DNA from: Acidobacteriaceae bacterium | GTDB taxonomy: Bacteria > Acidobacteriota > Terriglobia > Terriglobales > Acidobacteriaceae | Assembly: GCA_003132825.1 (NCBI GenBank) | Contig: PKYX01000260.1 | Location: 6,592 to 21,148 of the forward strand | Direction: 5' to 3' | Length of the DNA stretch: 14,557 nt | Part shown: positions 6,537 to 13,172 of the stretch, one piece after another | Layout: the number at the start of each line of letters is the position of its first letter | How positions within the stretch are numbered: position 1 is the first letter of the stretch | Notes under the pieces: model-generated | Told to the model about the DNA's origin: nothing | Database searches by the model: none | The model's input: only the letters and a program-made list of their open reading frames with translations | Made by a program: the position numbers and the translations under genes

Positions 6537-8165
6537 CTACACGGAGACCGATTGATATTCCTCGTAGGCGCCTTTGAAGTCGGTGATCTTGTGGTCGGGC
6601 TCGAAGTGCCAAATCCTAGTGGCCACTTCATCGATCAGGTCATGATCGTGGGTCACCAGAAGCACGGTTCCCGGGTAGCGCTGCAGGGCGATATTCAAAG
6701 CGTTGATCGATTCAAGATCCAGATGGTTGGTGGGCTCGTCGAGGACCAGCACGTTGGGCTTCTGCAGCATCAGCTTGCAAAAAATCAGCCGGGCTGCTTC
6801 GCCGCCCGAAAGAATGTCGGTTCGCTTATTCGCGTCCTCCCGCGGGAACAGCATTTGGCCGAGCAGGCCGCGAATTTCCTCGTGCACCGCCGCCGGATCC
6901 CACTGATGAAGCCATTCAAACACCGTCATCCCGGGTTCGATTAACGATCGGTGATCCTGGGCAAAATATCCGACTGCGGCTTCGTGTCCCCAGATCACCT
7001 TGCCGGCACTGAGAAAGGGTCCATCGTAGCCGCTGGTCTTGCGCAGTTCGGCCTCTGGAACCGTGGGCGAGTTGGCCAGCAGTGCATTGAGCAACGTGGT
7101 CTTGCCGGCGCCGTTTCGACCCATGAGCGCGATCCTCTCGCCGCGGGTGAGGCTGGCGGTAAACCCGCGTACGACTTCAGCCTTGCCATAAGACTTGGCA
7201 ACGCCTTCCAGTTCGAGAATGTGTTTTCCCGACGGCCGCTTCTGTTCGAACTTCAAAAATGGGCGCTGGATGTTCGATCTCGCGAGCTCCGTCACCTGGA
7301 GCCGTTCCACTTCCTTGCGTCGTGACTGCACTTGACTGGACCGCGTACCGGCGGAAAAGCGAGCGATAAACTCGTTGAGCTGCGCGATCTTTTTCTCGCG
7401 CTGGGCGTTCTGTCCCTCGATCTGCGAGCGAATCTGCGTTTTCGCCACGACCATGTCGTCGTAGGTGCCGGTGTAGGTGATGATGGTCTCGTAGTCAATG
7501 TCGGCGATGTGGGTGCAAATGCTGTTGAGGAAATGGCGATCGTGGGAGATGACGATCAGCACGCCTTCGTAGTCATTCAGGAAGGCCTGCAACCAGTGGA
7601 TGGAGTCCAGATCCAGGTGGTTGGTGGGTTCATCGAGCAACAGCGCCAGGGGATGCCCGAACAAGGCCTGCGCGAGCAGCACGCGGACTTTCTGTCCGCC
7701 CTGCAGTTCCCCCATTTTTCGCTCGTGCAGCTGGTCCGCGATGTCAAGGCCCTGCAGCAGAATGGCAGCGTCGGTCTCGGCCGTGTAACCGTCCTCTTCG
7801 CCGACGATGCCCTCGAGCTCGCCCAGCTTCATGCCGTCTTCGTCGGTAATTTCCGGCTTGGCATGGATTCGGTCGCGCTCTTCCAGGGCCGCCCACAGCC
7901 GCTTGTTTCCCATGACCACGGTGTCAATCACGCGATAGGCGTCAAAGGCGAACTGGTCCTGGCTCAACACGCCGAATTTCTTCGGGCGCACAACCGTTCC
8001 CTTCTGCGGTTCAAGCTCGCCGGTCAAAAGTTTCAGGAACGTGGACTTGCCGGCGCCGTTTGGACCGGTGAGTCCGTAGCGCTTACCCACCGTGAAGGCG
8101 GTGGACACCTCGTCGAACAGAACTTTGGCGCCGTAGCGCATGGAAACGTTGCTGACTGAAATCAT
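6537..8165 (-). CDS. ABC-F family ATPase, YbiT type (ribosome-associated)
   Basis: This 542-residue soluble protein has two ABC ATPase domains and no membrane segment, the layout of ABC-F translation factors that bind the ribosomal E site. Domain 1 has Walker A GPNGAGKST (34-42), the near-canonical signature LQGGQ (154-158), Walker B LALLLDEP (173-180) and switch H208. Domain 2 has Walker A GRNGAGKTT (349-357), signature LSGGE (452-456), Walker B VLVLDEP (472-478) and H506. Both catalytic Glu are present (E179, E477). The charged linker at about 240-305 corresponds to the P-site tRNA interaction motif. Motifs such as SQDQFAFD, ERDRI and TVFEWLHQW match E. coli YbiT better than EttA, Uup or the antibiotic-protection types. 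About 17 extra residues follow Walker A of domain 2 (about 365-386). ATG 8165 has a weak ribosome binding site. It is divergent from the RNB exoribonuclease. Confidence 0.93.
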   Translation of the reverse strand: MISVSNVSMRYGAKVLFDEVSTAFTVGKRYGLTGPNGAGKSTFLKLLTGELEPQKGTVVRPKKFGVLSQDQFAFDAYRVIDTVVMGNKRLWAALEERDRIHAKPEITDEDGMKLGELEGIVGEEDGYTAETDAAILLQGLDIADQLHERKMGELQGGQKVRVLLAQALFGHPLALLLDEPTNHLDLDSIHWLQAFLNDYEGVLIVISHDRHFLNSICTHIADIDYETIITYTGTYDDMVVAKTQIRSQIEGQNAQREKKIAQLNEFIARFSAGTRSSQVQSRRKEVERLQVTELARSNIQRPFLKFEQKRPSGKHILELEGVAKSYGKAEVVRGFTASLTRGERIALMGRNGAGKTTLLNALLANSPTVPEAELRKTSGYDGPFLSAGKVIWGHEAAVGYFAQDHRSLIEPGMTVFEWLHQWDPAAVHEEIRGLLGQMLFPREDANKRTDILSGGEAARLIFCKLMLQKPNVLVLDEPTNHLDLESINALNIALQRYPGTVLLVTHDHDLIDEVATRIWHFEPDHKITDFKGAYEEYQSVSV

Positions 8166-8237
8166 GATTTCTAATGGGAACTGCGGGAAATTGCCTGAAA
8201 GGCGTTCGCAGCAACCGCTGTTATTAGATTATCACGG

Positions 8238-8255
8238 CGCGGAACCGATTCCGCG
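8238..8255. promoter_or_regulatory. Perfect palindrome between the ABC-F and RNase genes, possible operator
   Basis: CGCGGAA and TTCCGCG form perfect 7-base arms around a 4-base centre in the 174-base divergent gap. On the minus strand a -10-like GATAAT follows at about 8225-8230 on the side of the ABC-F gene, so a protein bound at the palindrome could cover the promoter. Three tandem copies of GGACA begin at its right edge (about 8254-8268). Regulatory function is inference only. Confidence 0.35.
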
Positions 8256-8339
8256 GACAGGACAGGACAGGGTGCAAACCAATGAAACCGAAGGAACGTG
8301 ATAGCCTTTCCCTGTCAGAAATTCTTCCCGCGGCGAACT

Positions 8340-9806
8340 ATGAACGACATCCATCCTGCCCATCTCGATCTCCAGGCAACCGCCAAACAACTCATGCAGG
8401 AGAACGGCTTTGAGGCGGCGTTCCCTCCCCAAGTCGATCAGCAAGTCGCCCAGTTGAAAGCCCATCCGCCCGAGATTTCTCCCCGTCCCGATATCCGCGA
8501 CCTGCGCAATTTGGTGTGGTCGTCGATCGACAACGATACCTCGCGGGACCTCGACCAAATCGAGGTAGCGGAAAGGCAGCCGAACGGCGACGTCAAGGTG
8601 ATGGTCGGGATTGCGGACGTGGATGCATTCGTCCCCAAGAACTCGCCCATTGACCGGTACGCAGCCAAGCAAACCGCAACCATTTACGCGGGTGTGCGGA
8701 ATTTTTCCATGCTGCCGGAGGAGCTTTCGACGGGTCTGACCTCGCTGCTCGAAAATGAAGACCGTCTTAGCATCGTGATCGAGTTCGCTGTCAGCGCCGA
8801 TGGCACCGTGAACTCCGGCAACCTGTATCGCGCCGTCGTCCGCAACCGGGCACAGCTTACCTATAACGCGGTGGGGGCCTGGCTCGAGGGCACCGACCCA
8901 GCTCCGGCGAAAGTGGCCGCATCGAGCGAGCTCGAGGCGCAGCTCAAGCTGCAGGATGAAGTTGCGCAGGCGCTCAAGAATCAGCGCTTCCGCCATGGTG
9001 CTCTCAACCTCGAGAGCAGCGAGGTGCAGCCGGTTCTGGTGAATCAGCAGGTGGTCGACGTGGTCGGAGAGCAGAAGAACAACGCCACGGAATTGATTGA
9101 AGACTTCATGATCGCCGCCAACGGAGTGGTGGCCCGCTCGCTCGAGAAGGTATCCTCGCTGCGCCGTATTGTGAAGACTCCCGAACACTGGGACCGGATC
9201 GTACAAGTCGCCGCCCTACACGGAGTGAAGCTGCCCGCGCAGCCTGATTCGAAAGCGCTGAATGATTTTCTGCTCCAGCGCAAGGCTGCCGATCCGGATT
9301 ACTTTGCCGCGCTTTCGCTCGAGATCATCAAGCTGATCGGCCCCGGCGAATACGTTCTCGAACGCCCCGGCGATCCCGAGGAGGGACACTTTGGGCTGGC
9401 AGTGCGGGATTATACTCACTCGACTGCTCCCAATCGGCGCTTCGCCGATCTGGTCACGCAGAGGTTGATCAAAGCTCTGCTGGCCGGCGAGCCCAACCCC
9501 TATTCCGATGAGGAACTGGCCGCGATCGCCAGCAACTGCACGCTGAAGGAAGACGCGGCCCAGAAGGTGGAACGCCAGATGTCGAAACGGCTGGCGGCGG
9601 CGGCGATGAGTCGGCGGATTGGAGAGACCTTTGATGCGGTGGTTGAAACCGTAAACTCCTACGGAACCTTCGTGCGGGTGCTGAAACCGCGCGTCGACGG
9701 GATGTTGACCCAGGGGCAGCAGGGAACCAAGCTAGGCGACAGGTTCCGCGTGAAGCTGATCCGCGCCGATGTTCAGCGTGGATACCTCGATTTCGCTCGT
9801 GGCTAG
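8340..9806 (+). CDS. RNase II/RNB-family 3'-5' exoribonuclease, short form
   Basis: This 488-residue protein should degrade single-stranded RNA 3' to 5' in the cytoplasm. The RNB catalytic domain runs from about residue 50 to 375. The acidic motif SSIDNDTSRDLDQIEVAE (61-78) gives D64, D70 and D72, aligning with E. coli RNase II Asp201, Asp207 and Asp209, but Q73 stands where Asp210 would be. STAPNRRFADLVTQRL (361-376) is the conserved arginine block (family TSPIRRYADL), and IEDFMIAAN (253-261) is the usual glutamate helix. The C-terminal 426-488 is S1-like. The two N-terminal cold-shock domains of E. coli RNase II are missing and replaced by about 45 residues (HPAHLDLQATAKQ). As far as I recall, the whole arrangement belongs to a conserved short subfamily. 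ATG 8340 is chosen because the conserved region begins directly after it; a GTG at 8298 would add 14 residues. It is divergent from the ABC-F gene. Confidence 0.88.
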   Translation: MNDIHPAHLDLQATAKQLMQENGFEAAFPPQVDQQVAQLKAHPPEISPRPDIRDLRNLVWSSIDNDTSRDLDQIEVAERQPNGDVKVMVGIADVDAFVPKNSPIDRYAAKQTATIYAGVRNFSMLPEELSTGLTSLLENEDRLSIVIEFAVSADGTVNSGNLYRAVVRNRAQLTYNAVGAWLEGTDPAPAKVAASSELEAQLKLQDEVAQALKNQRFRHGALNLESSEVQPVLVNQQVVDVVGEQKNNATELIEDFMIAANGVVARSLEKVSSLRRIVKTPEHWDRIVQVAALHGVKLPAQPDSKALNDFLLQRKAADPDYFAALSLEIIKLIGPGEYVLERPGDPEEGHFGLAVRDYTHSTAPNRRFADLVTQRLIKALLAGEPNPYSDEELAAIASNCTLKEDAAQKVERQMSKRLAAAAMSRRIGETFDAVVETVNSYGTFVRVLKPRVDGMLTQGQQGTKLGDRFRVKLIRADVQRGYLDFARG

Positions 9807-9830
9807 AAATCTCTGGTCAACCCGGGCAGG

Positions 9831-9883
9831 GACCGGCTCGTTCTGGCCGAAGCTCCAGGCGGACCCGACAGAACAGGCCGGTC
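9831..9883. terminator. Long imperfect hairpin between convergent genes
   Basis: Arms 9831-9845 and 9869-9883 pair at 13 of 15 positions, with one further G-T wobble; the 23-base loop contains a short GCC/GGC stem. It lies 24 bases after the RNase stop and overlaps the stop codon of the alpha-galactosidase-like gene. No U tract follows in either direction, so simple Rho-independent termination is doubtful. It may mark a transcript end by another route or protect 3' ends. Confidence 0.45.
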
Positions 9884-11309
9884 ATCGACCCGCTGTGACG
9901 CCGGCCCCGGGCGATATGCGGTAGAGCACGGTGCCATGCGCCGGCAAGGTCACCGCGACCGAATCTTTCGAACCCAGATCCTTGTGTTCCCAGAGATCTC
10001 GCACCTGGTAGTTGGTTCCCCCTAAACTCAGGTCGTTCCAGCCGTATCCCACGGTTTCAGTGGACTCGCCCGTATTGAACAGGGCAAGATAGAACTCCCC
10101 GGCCGATGCGGACTGCGCCAGCCAGACCACCGTCTTATCCGTTGCGAGTACCTGATGACTTTCGGTGGAGTGCTGGTCGACGGCAATCACCTCGGAATTG
10201 GTGAGCAAGGAAGTGGTCCACGGGTTGCTCACAGTCAGGTTGCCGCCCATCATAAGTGGCGAGCGGGCCATGCACCACAGCGTGATCAAGGTGCGCTGCT
10301 CGTCATGCGTGAGGCGAGTCTCCCGCGCCGAACCCCATCCCGGCGCTGGGCCCAGATGGCCGAGCGGCAGCATATCGGCGTCTGGCCAATGACCGGGTTC
10401 TGCGAGCCGGGCCCACTTGGCGGCTCGGGAAAACTGGTCGCTTAACCCTTGGGGGTACTCGACGGTGCTGTGCCAGAGATCCCAGATATCGTCGGAAATG
10501 CGCCATATCTGCGAGTACGTGCGCAGCTGGTCGATTTTCTCGATGGGCGCCGCTCCGGGAGAAAGACTCAGCACAATCGGCCGGCCGGTCTTGCGCAGAG
10601 CAAGGCTCAGCATGCGGATCTCGTCACCTTTATACGGACGGCTGCTGATGCAATCCGCCTTGATCAGATCGACGCCCCAGCTGGCGTAGAGTCGCGCGAT
10701 TGAATCGTAATAGGCCTGCGCGGCCGGCTTGGCGGCTTGCAAACCATAGTTATCCGGATTCCAGGGACAGGTGTCTGAAGTATCAGCGGCTTGGGCGGCG
10801 CGGTAGAACGACCCAGCGATCGGCAACTTCTTTTCCACTGCCAGTTTGGGGATGCCCCGCAGAATATGGATGCCAAATTTCAAACCGAGCGAATGTGTGT
10901 AGTCGGCCAGCGGCTTGAAGCCGGCACCGTTGGCCGCGGAGGGGAACCGGTTCTCGGCCGGCGTGTAGCGGCCATGGTCGTCCAGGCTGAATTGCGAGTT
11001 CTTAGAATTCCCCTCCGCCCGAGGATTGGTGACAAACCATTCCATATCCACGACGACATACTGCCAACCGTAGGCTTTCAGATTCTGCGCCAGCCACTGC
11101 GCGTTCCGCTTGAATTCGTCCTCCGGGATCGTGGTGCCGTAGGAATCCCAGCTGTTCCAACCCATCGGTGGGGTTCTGGCCAACCGCGCCGGCTCGGACT
11201 CAGCCTGGTGGGCGAAAGAGCGCGCGTCGGGCGCACGGTCTTGCGCTCTCAGACTCCCGAGGGAACAGAAAACCAGCGCGAGACTGACCACCGCGAGACG
11301 TTTCTTCAT
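9882..11309 (-). CDS. Secreted GH27-family alpha-galactosidase-like glycoside hydrolase
   Basis: The 475-residue protein has a signal peptide at 1-22 (MKKR, hydrophobic core, LRA/QD) and so acts outside the cytoplasm. The GH27 barrel begins with the family opening TPPMGWNSWDSYG (46-58) and VVVDMEW (86-92). The retaining nucleophile is D219 in DLIKADC (214-220); the acid/base is probably D274 in WRISDDIWD (269-277). GHWPDADMLPLG (307-318) and ARSPLMMGGNL (348-358) are further hallmarks. Residues from about 385 form the C-terminal beta domain. GH27 members remove terminal alpha-galactose, but some act on beta-L-arabinopyranose or alpha-N-acetylgalactosamine, so the substrate is not certain. The extended loop at about 150-195 is longer than in eukaryotic enzymes. 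The start ATG 11309 has GGAG about 10 bases upstream. The divergent neighbour is an exported aldose 1-epimerase, which supports galactoside use. Confidence 0.9.
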   Translation of the reverse strand: MKKRLAVVSLALVFCSLGSLRAQDRAPDARSFAHQAESEPARLARTPPMGWNSWDSYGTTIPEDEFKRNAQWLAQNLKAYGWQYVVVDMEWFVTNPRAEGNSKNSQFSLDDHGRYTPAENRFPSAANGAGFKPLADYTHSLGLKFGIHILRGIPKLAVEKKLPIAGSFYRAAQAADTSDTCPWNPDNYGLQAAKPAAQAYYDSIARLYASWGVDLIKADCISSRPYKGDEIRMLSLALRKTGRPIVLSLSPGAAPIEKIDQLRTYSQIWRISDDIWDLWHSTVEYPQGLSDQFSRAAKWARLAEPGHWPDADMLPLGHLGPAPGWGSARETRLTHDEQRTLITLWCMARSPLMMGGNLTVSNPWTTSLLTNSEVIAVDQHSTESHQVLATDKTVVWLAQSASAGEFYLALFNTGESTETVGYGWNDLSLGGTNYQVRDLWEHKDLGSKDSVAVTLPAHGTVLYRISPGAGVTAGR

Positions 11310-11418
11310 TTCAATTTCACTCCGCCATTCCCGATCGGGTGCGGCTACCTTTTAGAAATCTCCAGTCCCCGGTTCGATTTTCTCCCGCGAGACAGCCTAC
11401 CAGAATCAAAATCAGCCG

Positions 11419-11432
11419 GGTAAACGTTTTCC
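11419..11432. promoter_or_regulatory. LacI-family-type operator
   Basis: The 14-base word GGTAAACGTTTTCC is a palindrome with a central CG and one mismatched pair. It resembles the operators of LacI/GalR/CcpA-type regulators, which centre on AAnCGnTT. It lies just upstream of the extended -10 at 11441-11449, over the -35 region, where a bound repressor would block the epimerase promoter. It is about 110 bases from the GH27 start on the other side. No regulator gene is in the window. Confidence 0.5.
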
Positions 11433-11440
11433 TAGCCCTG

Positions 11441-11449
11441 TGATACAAT
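11441..11449 (+). promoter_or_regulatory. Extended -10 promoter element for the epimerase gene
   Basis: TGATACAAT matches the sigma-70 extended -10 form TGnTATAAT at all but one base. The -35 position (TAAACG at 11421-11426, 17-base spacer) is poor, as is common when the extended -10 is present, and falls inside the LacI-type palindrome. The coding start is at 11615. Confidence 0.5.
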
Positions 11450-11614
11450 CCTCCTCCGATTGAGCAATTCTTCGTTATTGTAATTCCCAGGTACGGACTC
11501 GGCGATTGAGAAAACGCTTCGGCCGCCAAGCGGTGAATCTACTCCGCACGGCTACAGCAAGGTTTCTGAATTCCCAATAATTTGCGAAAGGAGTTTGGTT
11601 AGCTGCGAGCACAT

Positions 11615-12820
11615 ATGAAAACTTTAGGGGGCATGTCGCTGCTGGTTCTGTTTGTTGCCTTGGCGTCGGGCCGTTCGCTCGGTCAGGAAACGCCATCGCA
11701 GTCTGCGTCGCATGAGGCTTCTCCGTCGCCGGCCATTTCGATCGGCGGGGAACCGGCGGTCACTTTGAAACGTCCTCCCTCGAAGGACGAGAGCACTCCG
11801 CGATTTGTGGAGGCTACCATCCTACCGGGCCGTGGAATGAACATCCTGCAGATCAAGGCCTTTATCCCGGGCCGAGGCGAAGTCGATCTGTTCGATTCCC
11901 CTGCCCTGCCCGAGGTCAAGCAGCTTCTCGATCAAGGCGACGACGAGTTTGGGAATAAAGGCTTTTCCGTGGGCGCGGCCATCCTGTTGCCGTATGCCAA
12001 CCGCATTACCGGAAAGCTGTCCTCCGACGGAAAGACCATCGCAACCGACATCGCCGGCAAGACCATCTCCCTGCCGGCCAATTGGCATGGCAAGAAACCG
12101 GGCGCCACCGTTCTTGCCATGCACGGCCTGATTCTCTCCGCCAAGTTCCAAGATGTCCACGTGCACAACGGACCCGCAGAGTCGAGCGTTTCCGCCAACC
12201 TGCATGCGGGAGACTTTGGCGGCCACTGGCCCTCTCAGACCGAGGTGCACGTACAAACCGTGCTGAAAGATGCCGCGGTGGAGGTCACAGTCACCACCAA
12301 GAATGTCGGGAATGAGCCGCTGCCGGTAGGCGTGGCGTTTCATCCGTGGTTCCGTCTGCTCAGTGGCAAGCGGGAGCAGATCAGACTGCATCTACCCGCC
12401 GACGAGCGCGCCCTGGTCAACAACTACGACGATGTGCTGCCGACGGGGAAGGTCGAGTCCGTCACCGGCACTCCCTATGACTTTACCGCCCCGGACGGAG
12501 CGGCACTGGGTACGCTTTTCATGGACGATTTCTTCCCCGACGTGAAGCGCCAGTCCGACGGCACCGCAGTCGTGAAACTGATCGACCCAGCGGCCGGCTA
12601 CGGTCTTCGCATCGTCGCCCTTTCGCGCGAAATCAAGGGCTTTCAGGTTTACGCACCCCTGGATCGAAACGTGGTGGCGATTGAACCCCAATTCAATCTC
12701 GCCGATCCCTACAACAAAATCTGGGGAAAGAGAAACAACGGGATGGTCCTGTTGCAACCGGGTCAGTCAGTTTCCTGGCGAGTGCGGCTGGAGTTATTTA
12801 CCCCGGCAAAGAGCCAATAG
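11615..12820 (+). CDS. Aldose 1-epimerase (galactose mutarotase family), exported
   Basis: The 401-residue protein belongs to the GalM family, which interconverts alpha and beta anomers of galactose, glucose and related sugars. Family residues seen: PYANRI (126-131, substrate-binding R130), H170-G171, catalytic acid H243 in FHPWFRL (242-248), D304 in FMDDFF, and base E357 in AIEPQFN (355-361). Residues 1-23 look like a signal peptide (MKTLGG, hydrophobic run, RSLGQE), followed by a Ser/Pro-rich spacer to about 45, so it probably works in the periplasm rather than the cytoplasm like E. coli GalM. ATG 11615 lacks a well-placed ribosome binding site: AAAGGAG is 22 bases upstream. A CTG at 11603 would be better spaced but is an unusual start. 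It is divergent from the GH27 gene and probably under a LacI-type repressor. The substrate is inferred to be galactose from context. Confidence 0.88.
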   Translation: MKTLGGMSLLVLFVALASGRSLGQETPSQSASHEASPSPAISIGGEPAVTLKRPPSKDESTPRFVEATILPGRGMNILQIKAFIPGRGEVDLFDSPALPEVKQLLDQGDDEFGNKGFSVGAAILLPYANRITGKLSSDGKTIATDIAGKTISLPANWHGKKPGATVLAMHGLILSAKFQDVHVHNGPAESSVSANLHAGDFGGHWPSQTEVHVQTVLKDAAVEVTVTTKNVGNEPLPVGVAFHPWFRLLSGKREQIRLHLPADERALVNNYDDVLPTGKVESVTGTPYDFTAPDGAALGTLFMDDFFPDVKRQSDGTAVVKLIDPAAGYGLRIVALSREIKGFQVYAPLDRNVVAIEPQFNLADPYNKIWGKRNNGMVLLQPGQSVSWRVRLELFTPAKSQ

Positions 12821-12852
12821 CTAGACCCGATGACTGATTTCCGAAACGGCGT

Positions 12853-12876
12853 AGGAGGGGCAGCCATGCCGCTCCT
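12853..12876. other. Small hairpin after the epimerase gene
   Basis: AGGAGGGGC (12853-12861) pairs with GCCGCTCCT (12868-12876) at 8 of 9 positions around a 6-base loop, 33 bases after the epimerase stop. No U tract follows, so terminator function is only possible. In plus-strand RNA the same stem would cover an AGGAGGGG ribosome-binding-like sequence that lies 5 bases before an ATG (12866). Confidence 0.35.
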
Positions 12877-12939
12877 GGCGCGCATTCGGCAGGTTTTCGC
12901 CGCGCGCTGGGCGCTCCTCCCGCAACCCAAGCGCCTGAT

Positions 12940-13170
12940 CTAGGAATGCCGGCCCGGGGCGAACTGAACGCAGTAGATCACCCCCAGTACCAGAAGCACG
13001 CCGCCCCACCAGGCATTGGCATGATATTGAAACAGCACAACCGGGTTCGCGGGCGGGGAGAAGATTTCCCAGATGCCCGCGCCAGCAATCAGAATCCCGT
13101 TCACCAGCAGTGAAATGCCGATGAAAAACCAGATTGAAACTTCTCCGTCACGCATTTCGTCACCCGTCAT
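12940..13170 (-). CDS. Small two-helix membrane protein coupled to the symporter
   Basis: This 76-residue protein has two hydrophobic helices: about 11-37 (VSIWFFIGISLLVNGILIAG) and about 53-71 (AWWGGVLLVLGVIYCVQF). They are joined by a short loop with PPANPV and a His (H50) just before the Trp pair. No enzymatic motif is visible. The ATG at 13170 is two bases beyond the TAG of the symporter gene, so translation is almost certainly coupled. A second in-frame ATG at 13155 is possible. From position and topology it may be a small accessory subunit of the symporter, comparable in principle to DUF485-type partners of SSS acetate permeases, but not obviously homologous to them. I do not recognise a named family. 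The gene ends at 12940, close to the convergent epimerase gene. Confidence 0.8.
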   Translation of the reverse strand: MTGDEMRDGEVSIWFFIGISLLVNGILIAGAGIWEIFSPPANPVVLFQYHANAWWGGVLLVLGVIYCVQFAPGRHS

Positions 13171-13172
13171 TT

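Larger units (their letters stand above)
11310..11614. other. Divergent control region between GH27 and aldose epimerase genes
   Basis: This 305-base gap contains no convincing gene. It holds a LacI-type palindrome (11419-11432), an extended -10 element facing the epimerase (11441-11449), a weaker palindrome-like word (AAAACGCTT near 11511-11519) and an AAAGGAG at about 11586-11592, about 22 bases before the epimerase ATG. If the promoter is used, the epimerase mRNA has a leader of roughly 155 bases. Confidence 0.6.

Noticed and set aside
7332..8159. 275-codon plus-strand frame opposite the ABC-F gene
   Set aside because: It mirrors the ABC-F codons almost exactly and has no ribosome binding site or family motif.
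8232..9206. 324-codon minus-strand frame opposite the RNase gene
   Set aside because: The plus strand encodes a clear RNB domain over the same bases; the antisense product matches nothing and is His/Gly/Leu-rich by reflection.
10791..11423. 210-codon plus-strand frame opposite the GH27 gene and running into the control region
   Set aside because: Antisense to conserved GH27 catalytic sequence; no motif; its end overlaps the operator region by chance.
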